Made by a program: the position numbers and the translations under genes. Positions 1 through 9,200 of a stretch of 64,000 nucleotides of DNA are shown here, piece by piece. How positions within the stretch are numbered: the first letter of the stretch is position 1; each line of letters opens with the position of its first letter. The DNA is from Bacteroidales bacterium (GTDB lineage Bacteria > Bacteroidota > Bacteroidia > Bacteroidales > Paludibacteraceae). The stretch is from contig SUWZ01000001.1 of assembly GCA_015061185.1 (NCBI GenBank), positions 1 through 64,000 of the forward strand, in the 5' to 3' direction. The notes beneath the pieces are model-generated. The model was not told the DNA's origin and did not search any database. It saw nothing but the letters and a program-made list of their open reading frames with translations.

Positions 1-133
1 AAATTAAACGATTTGAAATCCAAATTCAAGTCGCTTTTTTTTATAGCAAACTCGCCTGAAATCGGATGGTTACAAAATATATTGTACTAAATTAATTCCG
101 TCAACAGGTTACGAATAGAATTTATAAAACATC

Positions 134-175
134 AATCCCGTTTTTGCATTATACAAAATTTGCAAAAACGGGATT
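134..175 (-). terminator. Probable rho-independent terminator of the PorT-like gene
   Basis: A perfect 15-bp inverted repeat (134-148 with 161-175, arms AATCCCGTTTTTGCA and its complement) encloses a 12-nt loop. It lies 48 bp past the stop of the minus-strand barrel gene. On that strand the stem is followed by a moderately T-rich stretch (GATGTTTTATAAA). I see no gene in the remaining bases 1-133. Confidence 0.7.
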
Positions 176-222
176 ATCTTATAGATTAATCTCTAAAAAA
201 GAGTCGAACTTCCTGAAAAAGG

Positions 223-897
223 TTAGAATCTCAAACCAGCACCGGCAGAAAAAGATCTATTTTTAAAGGCCAAAGAGTTCGGATTAGCATTTATGTTCAT
301 GCAACCAAATTCCGCATTTACCTTCACAGTTACGTAGGAGAAAATCAATCTGATACCACAATCAATACCGAAATCAAAATTTTTCAATAGATTTTGTTCC
401 TCTTCACTATTGAAGAATGCCTTATACTCCATCGTACGAAGTCCATATTGAGCCATATTATTATCAGAAGTAACAGCATAATTACCGGCTATACCATAAC
501 CGACATACGGACCTGCCATAATTTGCATACCACATTTCCTTGAGAAAGGAATATTCAAAGCAAAATCAATCGGCAATTCAATATACATAGAGGTCATATC
601 CGTGGTTGTTTCTGCCGAGTCAATATTTCTAACATTTTGCACATACCCTTTACTTTCAAAGACTAAAGATGGAGCAAAAGAGACCCATGAGAAAAATATC
701 GGGAAGTCACCTCCAATTCCGGCACGGAAACCAATTCTATAATCTGTGTGCTTAGCCGTTGTAGTACTATAAGTTGCACCACCTTCAATCAAAAAGTGCG
801 GTCTATCAAACGGACTAAATTGACGATACGGACTAATCTGAGCATTTGCACATAGTACAAATAGCGAAGTAAGTAAAGCGATTACAATTTTTTTCAT
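223..897 (-). CDS. PorT-like outer membrane beta-barrel protein
   Basis: A 224-residue protein with an N-terminal signal peptide (MKKIVIALLTSLFVLCANA, probably cut before Gln20). Alternating hydrophobic and polar strands follow, and it ends in an aromatic residue (AGAGLRF), as in outer membrane barrels. The layout (GxGGDFPIFF, then a strand ending in YIELPIDFAL, then IMAGPYVGYG) fits the small porin/PorT-type barrel family (OMP_b-brl_2). It resembles the second barrel at 58580-59275, which has YLEWPVMYGL and LMVGPYFACG at the matching places. Some family members (PorT) are T9SS components, but many are unassigned, so no specific role is claimed. miaB lies upstream on the same strand, 344 bp away, so this is probably a separate unit. 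A hairpin terminator follows. Confidence 0.75.
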   Translation of the reverse strand: MKKIVIALLTSLFVLCANAQISPYRQFSPFDRPHFLIEGGATYSTTTAKHTDYRIGFRAGIGGDFPIFFSWVSFAPSLVFESKGYVQNVRNIDSAETTTDMTSMYIELPIDFALNIPFSRKCGMQIMAGPYVGYGIAGNYAVTSDNNMAQYGLRTMEYKAFFNSEEEQNLLKNFDFGIDCGIRLIFSYVTVKVNAEFGCMNINANPNSLAFKNRSFSAGAGLRF

Positions 898-1241
898 TTT
901 ATTTTAGTTATAATTTCTAATTTTCCACTATCAAAAAAAATAACGCCCACGTCAAAGAATAATTTTCTCATGACATCTATTTAAGGACAATTTTTATTTT
1001 TTTCAGACGAGACTGAATTCACTTTGATTATCCAACAATCCCTAATCACAATGGCAACAGCACTCACTCAACGATAAACCAACTTAAACAAAACTCATTC
1101 AAAATCATCTGATGTAATAAATCAAAACTACATTTAGCGGTTGCGAATTTAACCATTTTTTTTTCAATTCAACAACTATCTTCCAAAAATCGTTATAAAA
1201 TCCCAAAAGTTTCTCCTTAATATACTTTTCAAAAGCAAGAA
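898..1241. other. Intergenic spacer between miaB and the PorT-like gene
   Basis: A 344-bp AT-rich spacer between two minus-strand genes. The only signal seen is a minus-strand TAGTTTTG (1130 down to 1123), which fits the TAnnTTTG -7 box but has no TTG at the expected -33 distance. It could start transcription of the barrel gene with a leader of about 220 nt. No RNA gene or conserved small ORF was recognised. Confidence 0.4.
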
Positions 1242-2558
1242 TTAAACCTCTTCTCCAATAAGAGTTGCCGAAGTTGAAGAGAAAACTTTCACTTGAACTA
1301 AATCCCCCACTTTATGATTCCCTTTCGGAAAAACAACCACTTTATTTTGAGAAGTTCTACCAAAGAGTTGGTCATCCGAACGCTTAGAACGACCTTCAAC
1401 CAGAACTTCAAATACCTTTCCGATATCTCTTTGATTGCTCAACGCAGACATTTGATTTTGCAATGCAATAATTTCGTTAAGTCGAGCAATTTTCACCTCT
1501 TCAGGAACATTATCCGGAAGATTCTTAGAGGCAAAAGTACCCGGTCTTTCAGAATACTTAAACATAAATGCCGAATCGAAAACAACCTCTTTCAACAATG
1601 ACAAAGAGAGTTGTTGATCCTCATCTGTTTCGTCATGGAATCCACAAAACATATCGGTAGTAATACCGCAATCAGGAATAATTCGTCGAATTGCAGCAAT
1701 TCTATTCAGATACCATTCCCGAGTATATTTTCGATTCATTGATTTCAAGATCTTATCACTACCCGACTGAACAGGCAGATGGATATGCCTACAAATATTA
1801 GGATAATTCACCATTGTCTCCAAAACATCATCGCTCATATCCTTAGGGTGAGATGTAGTAAAACGAATTCTCATTGAAGGATAAGCCTCAGCAACAATAG
1901 ACAACAATTGAGCAAAATCAACTACACTCTCCCCTTCTTTAAAACAATAAGAATTCACATTTTGTCCCAAAAGAATCACCTCTTTGAATCCACGTTTATT
2001 TAAATCCTCAATCTCATTCAAGATACTATTCACCTCACGACTTCTCTCACGACCTCTTGTATAAGGAACAATGCAGTAAGAACAGAAATTATTACACCCT
2101 CTCATAATCGAAACGTAACCAGAGATAGGATTACCTGAAATACGAGAAGGGATAATGTTTTTATAGGTCTCGGTTGTTGAAAGTTCCACATTAATTGCTT
2201 GGTAACCTTGCTCAACCATGCCAATCAAGTTCGGCAAATCCAAATAAGCATCAGGACCAACAACCAAATCGACCACTTTCGACTCTAATAAAGCCTCCTT
2301 TTGACGCTCTGCCATACACCCTAATATACCAACGATTAATTTTCGTTTCTTTTTAAGGGTTTGAAAATAGGTCAATCGACTATCAATTTTTTGCTCCGCA
2401 TTATCACGTATAGAACAAGTATTAATAAAGACAGCATCAGCCTTTTCCAAATCAGATTCCACCTCATATCCGGCAGTTTTCATAACAGACGCAACCACCT
2501 CACTATCAGCCACATTCATTTGGCAGCCGTAGGTTTCTATGTATAATTTCTTTGCCAT
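1242..2558 (-). CDS. miaB: tRNA-2-methylthio-N6-dimethylallyladenosine synthase MiaB
   Basis: A 438-residue radical-SAM methylthiotransferase that adds the 2-methylthio group to i6A37 of tRNAs reading UNN codons. The N-terminal UPF0004 domain carries the three cysteines of the auxiliary 4Fe-4S cluster (C12 in ETYGCQMN, C48 in FINTCSIRDNA, C81 in GILGCMAERQ). The radical-SAM cluster motif CxxxCxxC is at C155, C159 and C162 (RGCNNFCSYC), followed by VPYTRGRERSR. A C-terminal TRAM domain covers roughly residues 370-438. The length is normal for MiaB. Sequences around the first cysteines and PYTRGRERSR favour MiaB over RimO or MtaB. The gene is transcribed divergently from lptB. A well-formed promoter lies about 230 bp upstream on the same strand, implying a leader of about 220 nt. 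Confidence 0.96.
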   Translation of the reverse strand: MAKKLYIETYGCQMNVADSEVVASVMKTAGYEVESDLEKADAVFINTCSIRDNAEQKIDSRLTYFQTLKKKRKLIVGILGCMAERQKEALLESKVVDLVVGPDAYLDLPNLIGMVEQGYQAINVELSTTETYKNIIPSRISGNPISGYVSIMRGCNNFCSYCIVPYTRGRERSREVNSILNEIEDLNKRGFKEVILLGQNVNSYCFKEGESVVDFAQLLSIVAEAYPSMRIRFTTSHPKDMSDDVLETMVNYPNICRHIHLPVQSGSDKILKSMNRKYTREWYLNRIAAIRRIIPDCGITTDMFCGFHDETDEDQQLSLSLLKEVVFDSAFMFKYSERPGTFASKNLPDNVPEEVKIARLNEIIALQNQMSALSNQRDIGKVFEVLVEGRSKRSDDQLFGRTSQNKVVVFPKGNHKVGDLVQVKVFSSTSATLIGEEV

Positions 2559-2784
2559 TGTAAAATCTAAATATAAAGAATCTACATAAGGAAACTTTAA
2601 AAATTAGGTATGAAAAATAATCGAACAGAATCTTTTGGGGTTTAATTAAATTCAACTTGCTATCTTCCTAATGTTTAACAAATTACGACACACCACCCCA
2701 TAGCAAATAGGAACAACCTAAGTAAAATGCTCTTCAAAACCATCTCGACCTAATTCGTAAAATTTGCCTTAAAATTTAATGCGT

Positions 2785-2815
2785 CAAAGGTATAAAATTA
2801 TAACCGGATTTCAAA
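2785..2815 (-). promoter_or_regulatory. Bacteroidetes-type promoter facing miaB
   Basis: Read on the minus strand: TTTG (2815-2812), 19 bp, TACCTTTG (2792-2785). This matches the TTTG-N19-21-TAnnTTTG primary sigma pattern of Bacteroidetes. The predicted start near 2778 gives miaB a leader of about 220 nt. Confidence 0.65.
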
Positions 2816-3034
2816 GAGTAAGAAGTTGTTTATATTTTATTTCGAGCCTACTTGAGAGAGATTTTTAAGATTATTTTTATTATTTTTTGCAGAAAATAGT
2901 GGACTATAAAAAAAGAAGAATAAAATAGGTTTAAGATGAGTGCTATAAATTCATCGTTTAAAATTTAAAAAGTAAAAACTGCGGGGTTATAGTGGAAAAA
3001 CAAGCAATTTCTGCAAAGAAATAAGACGTTCGTA

Positions 3035-3064
3035 TTGTAGAAACCAACAAAAACCTTACTTTTG
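3035..3064 (+). promoter_or_regulatory. Bacteroidetes-type promoter of lptB
   Basis: TTG (3035-3037), 19 bp, TACTTTTG (3057-3064) fits the Bacteroidetes -33/-7 pattern. Transcription would begin near 3071, about 50 nt before the lptB ATG. Confidence 0.7.
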
Positions 3065-3119
3065 CAATGAGAAAAAGGGGAAACCTACCTCTCAAATAAA
3101 TAACCGAAAATAAGAGTTT

Positions 3120-3878
3120 ATGGAAAACAGCATGGTGCTTCGCACAGAAAACTTGGTAAAAATATATGGTCAAAGAACGGTAGCCAACAATGTATCCATC
3201 AATGTAAAACAGGGAGAAATTGTAGGACTTTTAGGTCCTAATGGAGCCGGAAAAACGACCACATTCTATATGACAACCGGACTAATTGTTCCGAACGCAG
3301 GAAAAATCTTTTTGAATGACGAAGAGATTACCAAGTATCCTGTTTACAAACGGGCGCAAAAAGGAATAGGTTATTTGGCGCAAGAACCCTCTGTATTTCG
3401 GAAAATGAGTGTAGAAGATAATATTCGCTCAGTATTAGAGATGACCAACTTTTCAAAGGAATATCAACAAGAGAAATTGGAGAGTTTGATATCAGAGTTT
3501 AATCTATCACACGTTCGCAAAAACTTAGGGGACCGACTTTCCGGAGGAGAAAGAAGAAGAACAGAAATCGCCCGTTGTTTGGCCATCGAACCTAAATTTA
3601 TCATGCTTGATGAACCTTTCGCAGGTGTAGATCCAATTGCAGTTCAAGATATTCAAGAAATCGTTTGGAAACTAAAAGAGAAAAACATAGGGATTCTGAT
3701 TACCGACCATAACGTAGATGAAACATTATCTATTACAGACCGTGCCTATCTTTTATTTGACGGAAAAATTTTATTCCAAGGCACCTCAGAAGAGTTGGCC
3801 CAAAACCCAATTGTAAAAGAAAAATATTTAGGAAAAGATTTTGAGTTAAAACGTAGAGTGCCGGGTAAAGAGGCATAA
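3120..3878 (+). CDS. lptB: LPS export ABC transporter ATP-binding protein LptB
   Basis: A 252-residue cytoplasmic ATPase that powers LptFG in moving lipopolysaccharide from the inner membrane across the envelope. Visible motifs: Walker [10 protein letters not shown] (39-47), Q-loop [17 protein letters not shown] (Q88), ABC signature LSGGERRR (140-147), Walker B FIMLDEP (160-166) with catalytic Glu, and an H-loop in ITDHNVDET. The [18 protein letters not shown] stretch and the C-terminal [22 protein letters not shown] are typical of LptB rather than of amino-acid importers. Met5 (ATG at 3132) is an alternative start. The gene stands alone under its own promoter and converges with rnhB. LptF, LptG and LptC partners are not in this window. 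Confidence 0.93.
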   Translation: MENSMVLRTENLVKIYGQRTVANNVSINVKQGEIVGLLGPNGAGKTTTFYMTTGLIVPNAGKIFLNDEEITKYPVYKRAQKGIGYLAQEPSVFRKMSVEDNIRSVLEMTNFSKEYQQEKLESLISEFNLSHVRKNLGDRLSGGERRRTEIARCLAIEPKFIMLDEPFAGVDPIAVQDIQEIVWKLKEKNIGILITDHNVDETLSITDRAYLLFDGKILFQGTSEELAQNPIVKEKYLGKDFELKRRVPGKEA

Positions 3879-3915
3879 GAAAATGCTCCAATTTTATAAA
3901 AAAGATTTTTTAAAT

Positions 3916-3968
3916 GGGTTCTTCAAATTCATTTCGAGAAATATTACGCAAATGAATTTATAGAACCC
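3916..3968. repeat. Imperfect hairpin, copy 1 of the TTCTATAAATT repeat
   Basis: Arms 3916-3932 (GGGTTCTTCAAATTCAT) and 3952-3968 (ATGAATTTATAGAACCC) pair over 17 positions with two mismatches around a 19-nt loop. The right arm equals the complement of GGGTTCTATAAATTCA found at 59311-59326. It sits 38 bp after lptB and could act as its 3' hairpin, but no T-run follows, so a dispersed repeat is as likely as a terminator. Confidence 0.6.
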
Positions 3969-4012
3969 TACTCATAATTATCTATAACATAGGATAGTAA
4001 GACAAATTCCAT

Positions 4013-4030
4013 CCCCCCAAAAAAAAAAAA
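4013..4030. other. Homopolymer run C6A12
   Basis: Six C followed by twelve A lie between the convergent ends of lptB and rnhB. On the minus strand this is a T12 tract 52 bp past the rnhB stop, without an obvious preceding stem. The exact length may be unreliable or variable. Confidence 0.5.
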
Positions 4031-4082
4031 TTCGAGTCATTACCAACAAATTCAAGGGCATAAAGAGGAAGAGACAAAGTCC

Positions 4083-4682
4083 TCAAAAATCCAATTTAAG
4101 TTGAGGATCCAAAAGCGTAAATGATTTTCGATGATGACAAGTCGCTCCGAAACGTTCAATAGCAGAACGATGATCTTTTGTGGGGTAGCCTTTATTTTTT
4201 TTCCATTGATACTCAGGAAATTCCTCCCCGATTTTCATCATATAATCATCTCTATACGTTTTAGCCAACACAGATGCAGCAGCAATCGAGAGAAACTTAC
4301 CATCCCCTTTTACAATGCAATGATGAGAAATATCATGGTAAGGGACAAAACGATTCCCATCAATAATGAGATGTTGAGGTCTCACCTTTAGTTGATCTAA
4401 CGCACGATGCATAGCCAAAAATGAAGCCTTGAGAATATTAATCTCATCTATTTCCTGAGCAGAAACCACTCCAACAGCCCAATCCAGAGCCTGTTCTTCG
4501 ATAAGGGGACGAAGTTGGTACCGCATCTTCTCGGTCAACTTTTTAGAGTCATTCAACTCTTCACAAGAGAAGTCATCGGGAAGCACCACAGCAGCAGCGA
4601 AAACAGGACCTGCCAAGCAACCCCGTCCGGCTTCATCACAACCAGCCTCCACAACATTAGGAGTATGATAAGGCAACAACAT
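4083..4682 (-). CDS. rnhB: Ribonuclease HII
   Basis: A 199-residue endonuclease that cuts the RNA strand of RNA-DNA hybrids and starts removal of single ribonucleotides from DNA. The acidic catalytic set of RNase HII is present: D16 and E17 in [15 protein letters not shown]108 in LIIDGNR, and D145 in VLAKTYRDD. The following [20 protein letters not shown] and [11 protein letters not shown] are family hallmarks. The length is typical for the bacterial enzyme. It starts 4 bp after the stop of the M28 lipoprotein gene on the same strand, so the two are almost certainly co-transcribed with rnhB second. I see no functional link beyond the operon. Confidence 0.95.
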   Translation of the reverse strand: MLLPYHTPNVVEAGCDEAGRGCLAGPVFAAAVVLPDDFSCEELNDSKKLTEKMRYQLRPLIEEQALDWAVGVVSAQEIDEINILKASFLAMHRALDQLKVRPQHLIIDGNRFVPYHDISHHCIVKGDGKFLSIAAASVLAKTYRDDYMMKIGEEFPEYQWKKNKGYPTKDHRSAIERFGATCHHRKSFTLLDPQLKLDF

Positions 4683-4686
4683 ATAA

Positions 4687-5676
4687 TTACTCGCTATAAA
4701 TTAACAATTCCAAAACATTTCCCACCATCTTCAACGACTCTTTGTCGATATTTTGAGGCGTATCATAGATCGTATGCCAAGTAGAAGGAAATCCCCTATT
4801 CGGACTAAAATCAATAATATCGATAGTCGGAATTCCGGTAAGAATATTAACATAATAGTGATCATCCACAATAGAGCCGGAAGTTTTAGAAACAAAAGCC
4901 TGAGAGTAGCCCAATGAGTGAGCCACAGACCACACTTTCGCCAAAATTTCAGGAGCAAACTGTTGTGAAATCACATCATAACCAAAGTTAGGATTCACAC
5001 CCCCTACCATATCAAGAAGAATACCATAGATAGGTTTAACCGAGTAAGGTTTCTTAGCTCCCCAATATTGAGAACCCAAACACCAAGTATCCTCCGAATC
5101 ACTTTGCACAAAGGCAGGAGTACCATAATCCTCGGAATCGAACAGAACGACATCAACACCTACGGAAGGAGCCTTTTGTTGCCAAATTCTCGCTAATTCC
5201 AATAGGACAGCCACACCACTGGCACCATCATTTGCACCCAAAACCGGAGAGTTCCAATTCACCTCTGCATCATTATCACAATAAGGGCGAGAATCCCAAT
5301 GCGCAAACAACGCAACACGTTTTTGCTCCGAAGGGTTTATTTGGGCAATAATATTGGTAGAATGTAAAATTTCACCATTATAAGCTTTTGCATCAAACTT
5401 TTGCAAAGTAACGGCTGCCCCATACTCTGACAATTTTTTCTCGAGATAGGCAGCGCAAGCCACATGTGCAGGCGTATTAGGGATACGCGGACCAAAATCG
5501 CACTGTTTTTTCAAAAAAGAGAAAGCAGAATCAGCAGAAAAGTTAAATTGCATAACATTTTTTGAGGAATCCGATGTAGGTTGTGTATTCCTATTCTCGG
5601 AATTAAGCGTAGAATGATTTGCATTACACGCAATGAAGAGAAGAGAAAAAAGAAGGGTTTGAACAATATTTTTCAT
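4687..5676 (-). CDS. M28-family lipoprotein, probable glutaminyl-peptide cyclotransferase
   Basis: I place the start at the ATG at 5676 (329 residues), because it gives a classic lipoprotein signal with lipobox LFIAC (Cys17). The upstream-extended frame to 5769 puts 31 unlikely residues before it. The body is an M28 zinc-hydrolase fold. Likely metal and catalytic residues are His and Asp in [14 protein letters not shown], Asp in [18 protein letters not shown], the acidic pair in [10 protein letters not shown] and His in IVDDHYYVN. The FDSEDYG and [10 protein letters not shown] stretches are closer to animal-type glutaminyl cyclases than to aminopeptidases. The expected role is periplasmic conversion of N-terminal Gln to pyroglutamate on exported proteins, as known for the Porphyromonas gingivalis enzyme. 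An aminopeptidase role cannot be excluded from sequence alone. It is the first gene of a pair with rnhB. Confidence 0.83.
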   Translation of the reverse strand: MKNIVQTLLFSLLFIACNANHSTLNSENRNTQPTSDSSKNVMQFNFSADSAFSFLKKQCDFGPRIPNTPAHVACAAYLEKKLSEYGAAVTLQKFDAKAYNGEILHSTNIIAQINPSEQKRVALFAHWDSRPYCDNDAEVNWNSPVLGANDGASGVAVLLELARIWQQKAPSVGVDVVLFDSEDYGTPAFVQSDSEDTWCLGSQYWGAKKPYSVKPIYGILLDMVGGVNPNFGYDVISQQFAPEILAKVWSVAHSLGYSQAFVSKTSGSIVDDHYYVNILTGIPTIDIIDFSPNRGFPSTWHTIYDTPQNIDKESLKMVGNVLELLIYSE

Positions 5677-5798
5677 AAAATATGATATAATTTGTAATTC
5701 TTGCCATAAAATCGGACAACCCGTCATCTTTTCGCAAAATAAGGAACAACAGCTGTACTCAATTAGCATAGATTACCAATAAATAATATGTTATCACA

Positions 5799-5831
5799 AA
5801 AAAGGTTGTGTAGAAACTACACAACCTTTTT
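5799..5831 (-). terminator. Strong hairpin terminator after tRNA-Glu
   Basis: A perfect 15-bp stem (5799-5813 with 5817-5831) closes a 3-nt loop, with A-rich and T-rich outer ends that would work in either direction. It lies three bases beyond the encoded CCA of the minus-strand tRNA, so it most likely ends that transcript. Confidence 0.85.
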
Positions 5832-5833
5832 GA

Positions 5834-5909
5834 TGGTAGCGGATCCGGGAATCGAACCCGAGTTTCAGCCGTGAGAGAGCTACGTGCTAGGCCACTACAC
5901 TAATCCGCC
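5834..5909 (-). tRNA. tRNA-Glu (anticodon CTC)
   Basis: The minus strand folds into a 76-nt cloverleaf. The acceptor stem is GGCGGAT/ATCCGCT, with a closing G-U pair. The D stem is GTGT/GCAC, and the anticodon stem is TAGCT/GGCTG around loop CTCTCAC. The variable loop has 4 nt, the T stem is TCGGG/CCCGG, and the T loop is TTCGATT. Discriminator A73 and CCA are encoded. The anticodon CTC at positions 34-36 reads GAG (Glu). A consensus promoter is 17 bp upstream and a strong hairpin follows, so it appears to be a single-gene unit. Confidence 0.94.
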
Positions 5910-5925
5910 ATTTTCAATTTCGGCA

Positions 5926-5956
5926 CAAAGGTAATACTATTTTTTAGAACTGCAAA
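5926..5956 (-). promoter_or_regulatory. Bacteroidetes-type promoter of tRNA-Glu
   Basis: On the minus strand: TTTG (5956-5953), 19 bp, TACCTTTG (5933-5926). The start would fall about ten bases before the mature tRNA 5' end at 5909. Confidence 0.75.
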
Positions 5957-6009
5957 CTTTTACAGAAAAAATTTCACTAAATTAAAGTTTTTTACAAAAC
6001 TACTGATTT

Positions 6010-6127
6010 TATATTTGGAAAGATGAGAAAAAGAATTTACTTTTACAAATTGAATAGTAGTGGTAATTTATGGCAATTGCCTTATAATTGAATTACACTA
6101 AAGATGAGAGTTTACTATCTATTTTTG
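6010..6127 (+). promoter_or_regulatory. Candidate -7 boxes upstream of the first giant gene
   Basis: Two sites fit TAnnTTTG: TATATTTG at 6010-6017 and TATTTTTG at 6120-6127. Neither has a TTG or TTTG 19-21 bp upstream, so both are weak. The second would give a leader of about 85 nt. GGCAATTGCC at 6072-6081 is a perfect 10-bp palindrome between them and could be an operator. Nothing else was recognised in 5910-6220. Confidence 0.3.
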
Positions 6128-6220
6128 TAGCGAAGCAAATTAAGAGAGTAAAAGAATGCAACAAGATCGAAACAAATAGGGGTAAACAGAGTAAGTAGGA
6201 AGCAAATAAGAAAGTTAAGT

Positions 6221-9200
6221 ATGAAACAGAGAAGCAACATGAACGACAAGAAGTTTCTACACATCATAAAATTGGTATTAACACTCATTATAATAGGAGG
6301 AGTTAGTGGTTCGCTCTATGCCAAAAATGAAGACACCCCCAACTTGGACTTCAGCAAAGGAACATGGGAGGGTTGGACCAGATATTATGGGTATTATGGA
6401 CCGGTGGCCTTTTGGTATCCAGAAGAAGGAAATGTCATAACAAACCAAATCGACAAAAATAGGGTTGATCCTATTAATATATGGTCATTAAAAAATGATG
6501 AAATTTCGGGGACTCAGTATGGTATGTATAAAATTTTAGGTTCTAATTCTTTCGATGCCAACTTAGCTTGCGACAATATTAGATTAACACCATTAGGCAG
6601 TACACACTCTGTTAGAATTGGAGATGATGGAAACACTGAAATATACTATACAGACTCCATAATACAAGGTTGGTATCGCCGAGCTATGGCAGAACGTATG
6701 ACATATAGTTTTACAGTTACAAAGAATTCTAGTTTACTAGTTTATAAGTACGCTGCAATAATCCAAAAGGGAAATTCTGACGACATAATTCACAACGAAA
6801 ACGAGATGCCTCCATTCGCTATTACGGTAATGGACGAGAATATGAACATACTATGCAATTCAACTATTATTGATAGCAAAAGCAATCTAATGAATGCATC
6901 TTTAATACAAAAAAACAAAGGTGATTCTGTTTGTATAGAATATGAGCCTTGCACCAATTACGAACAAGACAGAGAAGGCAACATCGTAACTTATCAAACA
7001 TGTCGTCAATGGGACTATTGGAATGGGTGGTACGATGGATACAGGAAAAAAGGGAGTAATACTTGTACTCCATACGATAAACTAGAGATGGAATGGGATA
7101 ATAAATTACAAGGTTACAAAAGATGTACCAGTAGTAATCGAAAATGTATAAAAAAAAGATGGGAACCATCTGATGTAATTTCCAAGTGTTACCAAGCAAA
7201 TTTACACCTTGAAACGCTTGCGGAAATGTACTACTTTGACTGGGTAACTATAGCTTATGATTTAAGAGATTATATAGGAAAAAAGATAACTATTGAGATC
7301 ATAAATAGAGATTGTTTAGAACAAATTGACGTATGCGAAGGTTGCAATAGATCTGGAGTATTATCTAACATAAACACGAGTACAAATACAGGAACTTGCC
7401 ATTTTTGCGGAACTGGGAAAGCAATAAAAAAGGGCTATACCGCCGGATTTCATAGAAATTATGGATACTTCACTGCAGAGACATCCAAAATGGAGTTGAC
7501 CATACAAAACTGTGGTGATGGACACGATGCCAAAATCACCGCTCCGGAGGGATTTGCATCTTACGAGTGGAGAGGTCCTAACGGGAATGAATTGATGACC
7601 GAAGAAGGTCACCCCAATGTGGCTATTGTTCCCTACGGTAGCATTCAATCTGACAAGGATTACACTTGCACCATGAAGAGTGCTGACCCTGATTGCGATC
7701 CAATTGAAGAGAAATTCAAGTTAAACAACCCTCCTATCGAATTGGACTTTACAGCGGATGTAGCCTGCTTCAATGAGGTACAATTTACCGATAACAGCAA
7801 GGTGCTTCCCGTAACCATTGATGGAGAAGAGGTGATTTACGACTCTATTGTCAACAGAGTATGGTCTTACTACGAAAATGGTGAATTGGTGGAAATTGCA
7901 GAAAAAAATCCTTTGATTCAATTCAATTGCAAAAACAATACAACTTGCACCTACGACGTTAAATTAACCGTTTGGACAGCCAACGACTGTAAACGCGAGA
8001 TTACCAAGAAAGTAACCGTACAACCCCGTCCGGATGTAGAGTTGCTTGGAGAAGACAAAGTATGTTTTGGTTATTCCACACCTATTCAATTGGTGAACTA
8101 CAATCATAGTGATAACATCTACTATTGGTTAAACGAGTCCGGAGACACCCTTGCACAAGGATCAGGCGATGCATTCAGAATCTACGATGCCCAACCTACC
8201 AATGGAACAGCCACCTATACCCTACGCATCGAACGAGAGGAAAAATCAAATTTAAACACGATCAGAACCTGTCGATATATCGGGGAACACAACATCACCG
8301 TGTTGGAAACACCTACAGTAGCTGTAACAGCCAATAACACCTACTTCCCTACAATAGATGGAAATCCTGCAAAAGCAATTGATATCTGCTTGAAGGCGAA
8401 AGCCCATTTGACTGCAACAACCAACATGAATTGCGACATAGCATGGTTTGAAGATATTAACGATATATTACATACAACCGAAGATAACAATATAAGCAAC
8501 TACACACACACCATAACAGATAGCACCAAGGTATATCTCAAAATGTATGTGGAAGCTACCTCAAAAGCAAACGGATGTAAAGCCTACGACTCCATCTACA
8601 TCAAGGATTTGCCTATTCCAACCATAGAGATTGACGGACCGGACGAGATTTGCGCCAACACCACAGAACTCTATACCGCAACAGGAGATGGAAAACCGGA
8701 GAGTTATGTATGGACCACTGCTGAAGGCAACAACTTCCAAATGCCGGGTATCTCCATCACACAACCGGAAACAAGCAATGGAACTTCTGCAAAATACACC
8801 TACTCCGTAATGGGAGTTGGGGTCAATGGTTGCAGCAATAGTGTAACGAAAGAGATTGAGGTTTTCAATGCACCGGTGCTTAGCGTAAATGGAAGCACAC
8901 AAATCTGTGAAGGCGGAGAGATAGCTCTATCGATTAGCGGAGCAGATAGTAGTAGTTGGGACAATGGAGCGCAGTTGCTTGGCGGAGCAGAAATGAGAGA
9001 GATTCCTGCCAACACCCGAAAAAGCTACATGGTATATGGATACAAAAAGAACAACTCTGCACTCTGCATGACCAAGACAGAGATTCCGATTACAATTCAT
9101 AGCAAACCTAATATTCTCATTACCGGTATCACCGATATCTGTGAAAATCAAAGTGTCACTCTAACCGCCAGCGGAGCTTCACGCTATAAGTGGGACGATG

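Larger units (their letters stand above)
2559..3119. other. Divergent intergenic region miaB/lptB
   Basis: 561 bp between the divergent starts of miaB and lptB. It holds one consensus promoter on each strand (2785-2815 minus, 3035-3064 plus). CTATAAATTCA near 2944-2954 is a half-copy of the motif seen in the dispersed hairpin repeats elsewhere in this window. No gene was recognised; a minus-strand reading frame around 2958-3173 would overlap the lptB promoter and start and shows no family features. Confidence 0.5.

Noticed and set aside
1314-1601. Plus-strand ORF opposite miaB
   Set aside because: It is antisense to a well-supported enzyme; the translation has no family signature.
2958-3173. 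Minus-strand 71-codon ORF over the lptB promoter and start
   Set aside because: It overlaps a consensus promoter and the lptB N-terminus, and shows no recognisable features.
5677-5769. Upstream extension of the M28 lipoprotein to 5769
   Set aside because: The ATG at 5676 gives a standard lipoprotein signal, while the longer form buries it.
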